From: Phytohabitans flavus
Lineage (GTDB): Bacteria > Actinomycetota > Actinomycetes > Mycobacteriales > Micromonosporaceae
NCBI RefSeq assembly: GCF_011764545.1
Contig: NZ_AP022870.1
Coordinates: forward strand, 558,001 to 622,000
Reading direction: 5' to 3'
Length of the DNA stretch: 64,000 bases
The number at the start of each line of letters is the position of its first letter. Position 1 is the stretch's first letter. A program made the translations under genes and the position numbers. Below, piece by piece: positions 18,471 to 26,230 of this stretch. Under the pieces are notes generated by a model that searched no databases, had not been told where the DNA came from, and saw only the letters and a list, made by a program, of their open reading frames with translations.

Positions 18471-19210
18471 CACCGGTGTCCGAGCTGATCCGGATCGACA
18501 GGTCCAGCCCCGTGCCGCTGTACTTCCAGGTCGCGCGAGGGCTGGAAGAGCTGATCGCCACCGGCCGGCTGACCCCCGGGACGAGGCTGGAAAACGAGGT
18601 CGCGCTCGCCGACCAGCTCGGCCTGTCCCGCCCGACGATGCGGCAGGCGATCCAGTACCTCGTCGACAAGGGCCTGCTGGTGCGCAAGCGCGGGGTGGGT
18701 ACCCAGGTCGTGCACGCCCGGGTCCGGCGCACGGTCGAGCTGACCAGCCTGTACGAGGACCTGGATCGCACACACCAGCAGCCGCGCACCGACGTGCTCT
18801 CGTTCGGTCCGGCCACCGCGCCCGACGAGGTGGCGGTCGCGCTCGCCCTGCCCAGCGGCACGCTCGTGCTGGCGATCGAGCGGCTGCGGTACGCGCAGGG
18901 CGAGCCGCTCGCGCTGATGCGCAACTACCTGCCCGCCGGCCTGTTGCGGGTCACCGCCGACGACCTGCGCGAGCGTGGGCTGTACCAGCTGATGCGCGCC
19001 GCCGGTGTCAACCTCCGCCTCGCCGACCAGACCATCGGCGCCCGCCGCGCCACCGCGGCCGAGGCCAAGGTGCTGGGCGAGACGCGTGGGGCGCCGCTGC
19101 TGACGATGGCGCGCATCGCGTACGACGACGCCGGCCGCGCTGTCGAGTTTGGACAGCACGCGTACCGCGCCTCGCTGTACTCCTTCGAGCTGACCCTGGT
19201 GGCACGGTGA
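18467..19210 (+). CDS. GntR-family (HutC/UTRA) regulator inside the iol operon
   Basis: 247 residues. The winged helix-turn-helix occupies about residues 10-78 (VPLYFQVARGLEELI, then SRPTMRQAIQYLVDKGLL). The UTRA effector domain follows (about 95-240; YLPAGLLRVTADDL). Its position inside the operon, with GTGA overlaps on both sides, predicts an autoregulated repressor responding to inositol or a pathway intermediate. Many other iol clusters use DeoR, LacI or RpiR regulators, so this is an alternative control solution. No clear operator palindrome was found before iolE. Confidence 0.88.
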   Translation: MTPVSELIRIDRSSPVPLYFQVARGLEELIATGRLTPGTRLENEVALADQLGLSRPTMRQAIQYLVDKGLLVRKRGVGTQVVHARVRRTVELTSLYEDLDRTHQQPRTDVLSFGPATAPDEVAVALALPSGTLVLAIERLRYAQGEPLALMRNYLPAGLLRVTADDLRERGLYQLMRAAGVNLRLADQTIGARRATAAEAKVLGETRGAPLLTMARIAYDDAGRAVEFGQHAYRASLYSFELTLVAR

Positions 19211-20350
19211 GCACGATCGGCGTGGGCGTCATCGGCCTGGGCTGGATGGGCCGGGTGCACTCGCAGGCGTACCTCCGTGTGCCCCACCATTTCCCGGACC
19301 TGAAACCGGCGCCGCGGCTGGTGACCGCCGCGGACCCGGTCGCCGAGCTACGCGACGACGCCACGCGCCGGTACGGCTTCGCCCGCACCGCCGCGAGCTG
19401 GGCCGAGGTGCTCGCCGACCCGGAAGTCGCGGCGGTCAGCGTCACGACCCCACGGACCTGCATGCCGAGGTGGGCGTCGCCGCGGCGAAGGCCGGCAAGC
19501 ACATCTGGATCGAGAAGCCGGTCGGCCGCGATGCGGGTGAGGCCGCCGCCGTCGCGGACGCCGCCACGGCAGCGGGTGTGCAGAGCACCGTCGGCTTCAA
19601 CTACCGCAACGCCCCCGCGGTGGCCCGCGCCCGCGAGCTGATCGCCGCCGGCCACATCGGCGCGGTCACGCACGCCCGCTTCAGGTTCCTGGGCGACTAC
19701 GCCGCTCACCCGATGGGCGCACTGTCGTGGCGCTTCACCCGCGCCCGCAGCGGCTCGGGCGTGCTCGGCGACCTCATGTCGCACGCCGCCGACCTGGCCC
19801 GCCATCTTGTCGGCCCGCTGACGGCGGTGGTCGCCGACCAGGCCACCTTCATCGCCGAACGCCCCACGCCCGCCGGCGCCACCAGCCACTACGCGACGGC
19901 CACCGGAGCGCTGGCCCCGGTGGAAAACGAGGACTGGGCCGCGTGCCTGGTCCGCTTCGCCTCCGGCGCGCGGGGCTCGCTGGAGGCCAGCCGCGTCAGC
20001 GTCGCCGACCAGAACAACTACGGCTTCGAGATCCACGGCACGAAGGGCGCGGTCGCCTGGGACTTTCGCCGGATGGGCGAGCTGCGCGTGTCCACAGGGG
20101 ACGGTTACCAGAACGTCGCGCTGGCCACCGAGTACGTCGGCCCCGGGTGGGGGAGTACGCCGCATTTCAGCCCGGCGCCGGCATCGCGATGGGCTACGAC
20201 GACCTGAAAGTCATCGAGGCGGCGAACTTTCTCCGCTCCATCTCGGACGGCGCACCGCACGGCCCCACACTGGACGACGCCGTCCACGCCGCCCGCGCCA
20301 CCGCCGCCATGTCCGAGTCCTTCCACACCGGCACCTGGGTCACCCTCTAG
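19207..20350 (+). CDS. Second Gfo/Idh/MocA inositol dehydrogenase (IolX/IolW-like), two one-base frameshifts
   Basis: It starts with the GTG overlapping the gntR stop. The Rossmann fold reads GVIGLGWMGRVHSQAY. The frame breaks at CCCC 19448-19451, where a fifth C gives VTTPTDLHAEVGVAAAKAG, then IEKPVGRD with the catalytic lysine. It breaks again at GGGGG 20149-20153, where a sixth G gives PGWGEYAAFQPG and runs to the TAG at 20350. Repaired, it is a full-length dehydrogenase of about 381 residues. It probably handles scyllo- or other inositol isomers as the last operon gene. Two breaks in one gene could also mean real decay, but both are G/C homopolymer contractions. Confidence 0.8.
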
Positions 20351-20409
20351 CGACGCGGAGCCGGGTTCATCGGGTCCGTCCACAATGGCCGCATTTCAGG
20401 ACCGAAACT

Positions 20410-20868
20410 TGAGCTACCGCGATGTCCGCGGTGGTCCGGACCGCTGCTCCCGCGGCCTCGCCCTCCGCGGCTCACAACCCAAACCCCCGGCTGGTCCGGC
20501 GTGCGGCAGGGCCGCGGCCCTAGCGCCCGCGATGCTAAGAGCTGGCGAACCTGGACCGTTTGTCCCCTCGATCGCTGCGTGCTCCAACCTCCTCGCACCG
20601 ATCAGGGCGATGGTCATGGATGCCCGGCACTGTCGAAAAGGGGGTGGCCTTGATCGGTGGGCGCTCTGGTCGTCCGTGGCGATTCATTTCCCCTCCAGCG
20701 GCAACTTTTCACCACGGACGCAGGCGGCCCGGCGGTGCTTGCGCCGATCAAGGAAAGTCCGCGGCTATGGCCTCGTCGCTGGCTGTGCCGGCCGGATGGG
20801 TTGTGAATCGCGGAGGGTGAGGCCGCGGGAGCAGCGGTCTGGACCACCGCGGACGTCGCGGTAGCTCA
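20410..20868. repeat. Element with 72-bp inverted terminal repeats and 315-bp core
   Basis: The left arm 20410-20481 and right arm 20797-20868 are inverted copies matching at 67 of 72 positions; all five differences are transitions. A plus-strand transcript could form a long hairpin in which four of the five differences become G-U wobbles. The core (20482-20796) holds a smaller inverted repeat, CGTCCGTGG at 20671-20679 against CCACGGACG at 20712-20720, and several GATCGG/CCGATC words. I see no convincing gene in it. It fills most of the roughly 590-base gap between the iol operon and HNH copy 2. It may be a non-autonomous mobile element or a structured RNA. Confidence 0.7.
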
Positions 20869-20941
20869 CGTCTTTTGTTTTTGGAACAGAGGTCCTGGAC
20901 AGTCACCAAGGAGCGTCTACTGTGGACGCTGCGGGCTTGGG

Positions 20942-22222
20942 GTGGGTTGGATCAGAATCGGACACGTGTTCGAGGGTGGGGTGGTCGTTGCTGAGCTGGC
21001 CCAGGTGCCGCCGGGTGCCGGGTTGGCCGCGATGCTCGCGCGCCTCGATCGGTCGGTGTTGAGCGGGTTTGAGCTGGTGGAGGTGGCCAAGGCCATCGCT
21101 CGCCAGGTCGCGCACTATCAGGCGGAGTTGTTGGCGACCGTGTTGGAGTCGGCCTACTGCCCGCCTGACGACGAAGGCAGCCCGCCGGAGCGCACCGACC
21201 GTCCGGAGGAGTATGCGGCGGAGGAGATCCGGTTCGCGTTGACGCTGACGCGGCGAGCCGCGGACGCGTTGATGGGCACGGCTTATGCGCTGGTCGAGCG
21301 CCTGCCGGACGTGCACGAGGCGTTGCTGTCGGGCCGGATCGATCTGGCCAAGGCTCGCGTGTTGGACGAGGAGTCCGCCGCCCTGCCGATCCCGGTGGCG
21401 CGGCGGGTGACCGGTCTTGTGCTGCCGGTCGCTGGTGGTTTGACCACTGGGCAGTTGCGCGCGCGGTTGCGGAAGGTGGTCATCGCCGCCGATCCCGACG
21501 CGGCGGCTTCTCGGCAGCGGGAGGCGCTGACCCGGCGCCGGGTCGAGCACGGCCTGGACACCGACGGCACCGCCACGCTCGCGGGCCACCACCTTCCGCC
21601 GGATCGGGCCGCGACCGCCGCGGCGCGGATCGACGCGCTGGCTCGGGCGGCGAAGCGGGCCGGGGACGCCCGGAGCTTGGATGAGCTGCGCGCGGATGTG
21701 TATCTGGACATTCTCAACGGTGACCGCACCCTGACCGGGCTTCTCGCGACGGCTGGTGGGGTGGAGCTGGTTGTTCCGTTGGGCGCGCTGACCGGCTCGT
21801 CCCGGGAGCCTGGCGAGATCAAGGGCTGGGGACCGGTCCTCGCCGAGATCGCCGCCAAGGTCGCCGACCAGCAGCGTGGCCGGCCGTGGCGCTACACGGT
21901 GGTCGACGGCAGCGGCGCGGTCACGGCTCACGGTCCGCTGCGTCGGCGTCCCGCGGCTGCTGTCGCCGCGTTTGTCAGGGCCCGGGACCGCACCTGCCGT
22001 GCACCCGGCTGCCGGGCGCCCGCGCACCGGGCTGACCTGGACCACACCCGCGCCTGGGAGACGGGCGGAGCCACCACATCGTCCAACCTTGGCGTGCTGT
22101 GCCGGCACTGCCACGGCTACAAACACAGTCGGGGAGTCCGCCTGACCCAGCCGGCGCCTGGCACGTTCGTCTGGCGCACCCGCCTCGGCCACACCTACAC
22201 CACGGGGCCCGCACCACCCTGA
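20942..22222 (+). CDS. DUF222/HNH endonuclease (13E12 family), copy 2, intact
   Basis: 426 residues. A long helical DUF222 region (about 30-310) is followed by an HNH domain: C352/C357, then RADLDHT (D365, D367, H368), N382, C387-x-x-C390 and HGYKH (H391, H395). The C pairs likely bind zinc and the HNH residues a catalytic metal. The GTG at 20942 gives MGWIRIGHVF; the in-frame GTG at 20966 is an alternative, since similarity to copy 1 becomes continuous at RIGHVF. These proteins are multicopy in actinobacteria and associated with repeat families such as REP13E12. It lies 73 bases after the inverted-repeat element and in direct orientation to copy 1. Confidence 0.87.
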   Translation: MGWIRIGHVFEGGVVVAELAQVPPGAGLAAMLARLDRSVLSGFELVEVAKAIARQVAHYQAELLATVLESAYCPPDDEGSPPERTDRPEEYAAEEIRFALTLTRRAADALMGTAYALVERLPDVHEALLSGRIDLAKARVLDEESAALPIPVARRVTGLVLPVAGGLTTGQLRARLRKVVIAADPDAAASRQREALTRRRVEHGLDTDGTATLAGHHLPPDRAATAAARIDALARAAKRAGDARSLDELRADVYLDILNGDRTLTGLLATAGGVELVVPLGALTGSSREPGEIKGWGPVLAEIAAKVADQQRGRPWRYTVVDGSGAVTAHGPLRRRPAAAVAAFVRARDRTCRAPGCRAPAHRADLDHTRAWETGGATTSSNLGVLCRHCHGYKHSRGVRLTQPAPGTFVWRTRLGHTYTTGPAPP

Positions 22223-22302
22223 CTTTGCGATCACGCGACACTTTCGTGACGGCCTCATCGCGAGGTCAGCCATGCCGCCAGGACGGTGGCGATCGCGGCG
22301 GC

Positions 22303-25300
22303 TCAACGGGTGAGGGTGATGAGGGCGTTGGCTTGGTTGCGGGTGGCGAAGGTGTGGACGCGGTCCAGATGTGCATCGACATCACGAATCCCGTCGGCCG
22401 AGCCGCGGGCGGCCCAGGCGGCGGCTAGCGCGGCGTCGCTGGCGCAGCCGATCTCGTCGTAGAGCGTCACCGCCGCCGCCGGGTCGCCCGCCACCAGGGC
22501 CTCGGCCGCGACCACCCAGCGTGTGCGGCGCAGGCTCGTGCGGACCACCTCGGCCATCGCGGGAACCGCCGCCGGGGTCAGGACCGTCGCGTGGGCTGCG
22601 GCCGACAGCCACTCCAGCGTCAGCGCGGTCGGGACCTCGCGCCACAGCGCGGCCAGGTCCGCCAGCAGCGTTGCCGCACCGTCCACATTGCCGGAAAGGG
22701 CGTGGGCCAGCGCGCCGTGGGCGTAGGCGTTGTAGCGCAGGCGGACGAAGCCGGAGCGGTGGGCGACGTCCAGGCTGCGCGCGATGTCCTCGCCGTCGGG
22801 GCGGCCGCAGAGGGCGCCGATCCAGGCGCGGCGGCCGCGGAGCTGGAGGTCCCAGTCGGTGGTGCCGGCGCCCTCGTCCTCGTGGTCGAGGTATTCGTCG
22901 GCGGCGCGCAGCAGAGCCACCCAGTCGCCGTTGAAGTAGGCCAGCTCGGCCTCCTCCGAGTGGCTGAGCACCAGGCTCAACTGTCCACCGTGGACGCCGC
23001 GGCTCTCCCGTTCCAGCTCGGTGGCGCCGGACAGGTCGCCCTCCTCCTGGCGGAAGGTGGCCAGGTTGTGCAGCGCCCGGCGCAGCGTTGGCAGGCCCTG
23101 CGCGCGGCAGGTCTCGATCACGTCCGCCAGGTCGTCGAGGGCGGCGAGGTCGCCGGCCACGTACTGGGTGGCGTGCTCCGTGACCAGCGCGTGCACCTCG
23201 GCGTCGGCCAGGCCCAGGCGGTGGGCGAGGTCGCGGGCGGCGCGGGCCGCGGGCAGGGCCGGGCCGGTCTGGAACTCCAGCAGGTGCAGGCGGGCCAGCT
23301 CCGCGTACGCCTCGGCCTTGGCGGCGTCGTCGGGCAGGTCGTGGAAGAGGGCGATGGCGTGGTCGAGGTGCTCGCGGGCCTTGTCGCGTTCGGCGCGCAT
23401 GAACTCGGCCTGCCCCAGCAACGTCTCCGCCCGCGCCTCGCCGGCCCGGTCGCCGGCCTCCCGCATGCGGTCGGCGAGGCGGGCGACCTCCTTGACCCCG
23501 TCGCGGTAGAAGCGGTCGGCGTCGTCCAGGAACTGGAGCCGGTGGTGCAACAGCTCGGCGCCCCGCCGCGCATCCGGCTCGTGCTCGGCCGGCCAGGCGT
23601 TGAGCGCGCCCTCCGTGTAGCCGAGCGCGGACTCCACCGCGTACACGGTGAAGGCGGCCTCGGCCGCGGCGAGCAGTGCGGTGCGCGCGGCCTCGGTGTC
23701 CGCGGCCGTGTCCTCGCCGAGGCTCAGGGTGAGGTCGAGGGCCTGGATGCGGTGGCGCGCGACGGCGGTCGCGAGGTCGTTGCGGCCGTCGATGGAAACC
23801 CGCTCCAGCCAGGTCGCCGAGCGCCGGTGCAGCGCCGCGCGGGTCGCTCTGGGGAGGCGGCGGTACGCCACGTCGCGCACAAGCTGGTGCTGGAACGCAA
23901 GCTCCGCCTCACCAGCCACAGTGGACACCGGGCCGGCGACGAGGAGGTCGCGGCGCTGGAGGCGGTGCAGCACGCCGGCCACGCCTACCGTGTCGAGCGC
24001 GAGCATGTCGGCGATCGCGCCCGGCCAGAGGCGGTCGCCGAGGACGGCGGCGGCGTTGAGGACGGTGCGCTCCGCGTTGTCGAGCAGGTCGATGCGGTTG
24101 GCGATGACGCCGTGCACGCTGTCCGGGACGTCCAGGTCACCTTCGGCGTCCAGGGCACTGCCGCGCTCGCCGACCATCCGCACGTATTCGACCGCGTACA
24201 TCGGGTTGCCGGCGGTGAGCCGGGTCAGGCGGTCGGCGTGGTCGGTGGGCAGGCCCTGCTGGGTGAGCAATGTGGACAGTAGTGCGCGCACCTCCGCGTT
24301 GCGCAGCCGGGCCAGCGAGACGGTGAGCATCCCGGGCAGCGCGGACGGCCAGGTGGGCTGCTCGTCGAGCAGTTCGGGGCGGTAGGTGCAGAGCACGAGC
24401 AGGGGCACGTCGCCGCCGGCCTCGACAAGGTCGGCGAGGAAGCGGAGCATGGCCGGGTCCGCGAAGTGCAGGTCTTCGATCACCAGCACGGTGGGGATGT
24501 GCCGGGCCAGGGCGAGCAACGCGTCCCGCCAGGCGGCCTCGATCTCGCCCGGGCGCACCGCGCGACCGGGCAGGCCGGCGAGCGGGCCCAGCAGCCCGAC
24601 CAGGCGGTCCACCTCGGGCGACGGCAGCACCTCGGCGAGCGTGGCGGTGAGCCGCTCGCGGGTGGTGGCCGGGTCGTCGGTGTCGAGTACATCGGCCTCG
24701 GCCTTGACGATCTCGGCGAGCGCGTCGTAGGTGCCGCCCGCCCCGTACGGCAGGCAGCGGCCGACCCGCCACCGCACCAGCAGGTCGCCGTCGTCGTGGA
24801 TGCGGCGGTACAGCTCGCGTACCAGCCGGCTCTTGCCCATCCCGTGCACGCCGACCACCGACACCAGGTGGGCGCGGCGCTCGGACACGCACCGCCGCAC
24901 CGCCGCCGTGAGCAGGTCGAGCTCGGCGGCCCGCCCGACCAGCGGGGTGCCTTCGTCGTCGATGACCGGCGGGCGCCGTACCGACGCCTGGGCCAGCCAG
25001 GCCTCGACGGAGCGCGACTTGCCGGCGAGCGCCAGGTGCAGAGGCTCGTCCGCGTAGCGGATCGAGCCGGCGGTGGCGCGGTGGGTCGCGGCCGAGACAA
25101 GCACGCCGCCTTCCGGCGCATGGGTTTGTAGCCGCGCAGCGGTGGCCACCACGTCACCGGAGAGCAGCGCCTCGCCGCCGTTGCGGGCGGCGGCCAGGTC
25201 GACCAGCGCCTCACCGGTGGCGATGCCCACCCGGGCCCGCATCGGGTAGCGCCCGGCGAGCGGCTTGCCGTCCAGCGCCCGCTGCATGTCCAGGCCGGCG

Positions 25301-25743
25301 AGCACCGCCCGGTACCCGTCGTGCTCGGTCTCCACCGGCACGCCGAAGACGGCCATGACCGCGTCGCCGATGTACTTCTCCACGACCCCGCCGTACCGCC
25401 GGATCACCTCGCGCGCGGTGTTGAAGTAGTCCATCTGTAGGCGGCGCAGGTCTTCGGGGTCGAGCCGCTCCGCCATCGAGGTGAAGCCCTTGAGGTCGGC
25501 GAAGAGCACGTTGACCGTGCGCCGCTCCTCGCGGGACGGGCTGCCGCTGTGCAGCTCGCGGGTGAGCGGGCTGCCGCAGCTGGTGCAGAACGTGAACTCG
25601 GGCGCGACGATCGAGAGGCAGGAGCCGCACCGGCTGTGCAGCGGAGCGCCGCACCGGCCGCAGAAGTGGTGGGTGGGGTCGGCGACCGCGTCACACTTCA
25701 GACACACGCGCTGTGTGCCGTGTGGCGCCGGTTCGTCGACCAT
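22303..25743 (-). CDS. Zinc-ribbon / class III cyclase-like / AAA ATPase / TPR regulator
   Basis: 1146 residues. Two N-terminal zinc ribbons (C14, C17, C28, C31, C39, C42, C53, C56) precede a class III nucleotide cyclase domain (about 74-225). Metal Asp residues are D83 (LFADLKGF) and D127 (EKYIGD). The transition-state Asn, expected in VVNTAARL, is Ala (A200), although R204 is present, so cyclase activity is doubtful. An AAA/STAND-type ATPase follows with the P-loop GVHGMGKSR (298-306), and then about 600 residues of helical TPR-like repeats. No C-terminal LuxR helix-turn-helix is seen. The expected role is an ATP-dependent signalling switch. It is transcribed divergently from the small repeat peptide gene. 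Confidence 0.88.
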   Translation of the reverse strand: MVDEPAPHGTQRVCLKCDAVADPTHHFCGRCGAPLHSRCGSCLSIVAPEFTFCTSCGSPLTRELHSGSPSREERRTVNVLFADLKGFTSMAERLDPEDLRRLQMDYFNTAREVIRRYGGVVEKYIGDAVMAVFGVPVETEHDGYRAVLAGLDMQRALDGKPLAGRYPMRARVGIATGEALVDLAAARNGGEALLSGDVVATAARLQTHAPEGGVLVSAATHRATAGSIRYADEPLHLALAGKSRSVEAWLAQASVRRPPVIDDEGTPLVGRAAELDLLTAAVRRCVSERRAHLVSVVGVHGMGKSRLVRELYRRIHDDGDLLVRWRVGRCLPYGAGGTYDALAEIVKAEADVLDTDDPATTRERLTATLAEVLPSPEVDRLVGLLGPLAGLPGRAVRPGEIEAAWRDALLALARHIPTVLVIEDLHFADPAMLRFLADLVEAGGDVPLLVLCTYRPELLDEQPTWPSALPGMLTVSLARLRNAEVRALLSTLLTQQGLPTDHADRLTRLTAGNPMYAVEYVRMVGERGSALDAEGDLDVPDSVHGVIANRIDLLDNAERTVLNAAAVLGDRLWPGAIADMLALDTVGVAGVLHRLQRRDLLVAGPVSTVAGEAELAFQHQLVRDVAYRRLPRATRAALHRRSATWLERVSIDGRNDLATAVARHRIQALDLTLSLGEDTAADTEAARTALLAAAEAAFTVYAVESALGYTEGALNAWPAEHEPDARRGAELLHHRLQFLDDADRFYRDGVKEVARLADRMREAGDRAGEARAETLLGQAEFMRAERDKAREHLDHAIALFHDLPDDAAKAEAYAELARLHLLEFQTGPALPAARAARDLAHRLGLADAEVHALVTEHATQYVAGDLAALDDLADVIETCRAQGLPTLRRALHNLATFRQEEGDLSGATELERESRGVHGGQLSLVLSHSEEAELAYFNGDWVALLRAADEYLDHEDEGAGTTDWDLQLRGRRAWIGALCGRPDGEDIARSLDVAHRSGFVRLRYNAYAHGALAHALSGNVDGAATLLADLAALWREVPTALTLEWLSAAAHATVLTPAAVPAMAEVVRTSLRRTRWVVAAEALVAGDPAAAVTLYDEIGCASDAALAAAWAARGSADGIRDVDAHLDRVHTFATRNQANALITLTR

Positions 25744-25810
25744 CCCGCGACCATCCTCGCAGCTCGTGCCCGCTGGGCCAAGGGTGAGTCAGTCACACGG
25801 TAACGTTGCC

Positions 25811-25847
25811 TGTCCAAAGAATGACAGCTCGACAGCTACTTTGGACA
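25811..25847. promoter_or_regulatory. Inverted repeat, candidate operator in the cyclase/repeat-peptide divergent region
   Basis: TGTCCAAAG (25811-25819) and CTTTGGACA (25839-25847) are a perfect 9-bp inverted repeat with a 19-base spacer that itself contains GACAGCT twice. It sits 47 bases before the peptide ATG and 68 bases before the regulator ATG. The dyad geometry suits a dimeric regulator controlling one or both genes. A transcript hairpin is an alternative. Confidence 0.5.
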
Positions 25848-25893
25848 CTAAGGTCCGAAGAGCTGCTTTCCCGTCCACAAAGGGGGATCCACC

Positions 25894-26046
25894 ATGACCG
25901 ACTCGACCGAGGCCGGCACGCAGGGCAAGGGTGTCAGCTCCGACCCCAACGGCAAGGGTGTCAGCTCGACCACGCAGGGCAAGGGCGTGAGCGTGCCGGA
26001 GAAGGGCAAGGGCGTCAGCGCGCCCCCGGCCGACGAGCACGAGTAG
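25894..26046 (+). CDS. 50-residue peptide with four 9-residue GKGVS repeats
   Basis: This small gene has a strong AAAGGGGG ribosome site seven bases before its ATG. After a ten-residue leader (MTDSTEAGTQ), four exact 27-bp units each encode GKGVS plus four variable residues: SDPN, STTQ, VPEK and APPA. The peptide ends in DEHE. Differences inside the GKGVS codons are synonymous (GGT/GGC, GTC/GTG), which suggests selection on the peptide. It has no signal peptide or membrane segment and is very hydrophilic. It is a self-contained unit: an inverted repeat upstream, a hairpin terminator downstream. I recognise no family. Possible roles are a signalling peptide, a modified-peptide precursor or a disordered binding protein; none is shown by the sequence. 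Confidence 0.72.
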   Translation: MTDSTEAGTQGKGVSSDPNGKGVSSTTQGKGVSVPEKGKGVSAPPADEHE

Positions 26047-26058
26047 CGCGTACCGGGC

Positions 26059-26088
26059 GGGGATCCATGCCGATCGGTATGGGTCCCC
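26059..26088 (+). terminator. Hairpin terminator after the GKGVS peptide gene
   Basis: GGGGATCCAT (26059-26068) pairs with ATGGGTCCCC (26079-26088) as a 10-bp stem with one G-U pair and a ten-base loop, 13 bases after the stop codon. There is no U-tract, as is common in high-GC actinobacteria. Confidence 0.6.
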
Positions 26089-26230
26089 GTCCATGCGTAC
26101 GAATGTTTCCGACAACTGAGACTAATAGCAGGTCGTGCGCGGTGTGGGGTCGCGTACACCCGCTGGGCTGCCCTATCCTCCGCTGGTTTTGTCCAGTCCA
26201 GCTTTCCGCACGGGGAAGGGTTACCCCCAC

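Noticed and set aside
20385..20864. 159-codon ORF spanning the inverted-repeat element
   Set aside because: It merely reads through both palindromic arms; no start signal, no family resemblance.
25789..26115. 108-codon minus-strand ORF with ADTLAL-type repeats over the GKGVS gene
   Set aside because: The repeats are only the reverse complement of the 27-bp units. There is no ribosome site, and synonymous variation favours the plus-strand peptide.
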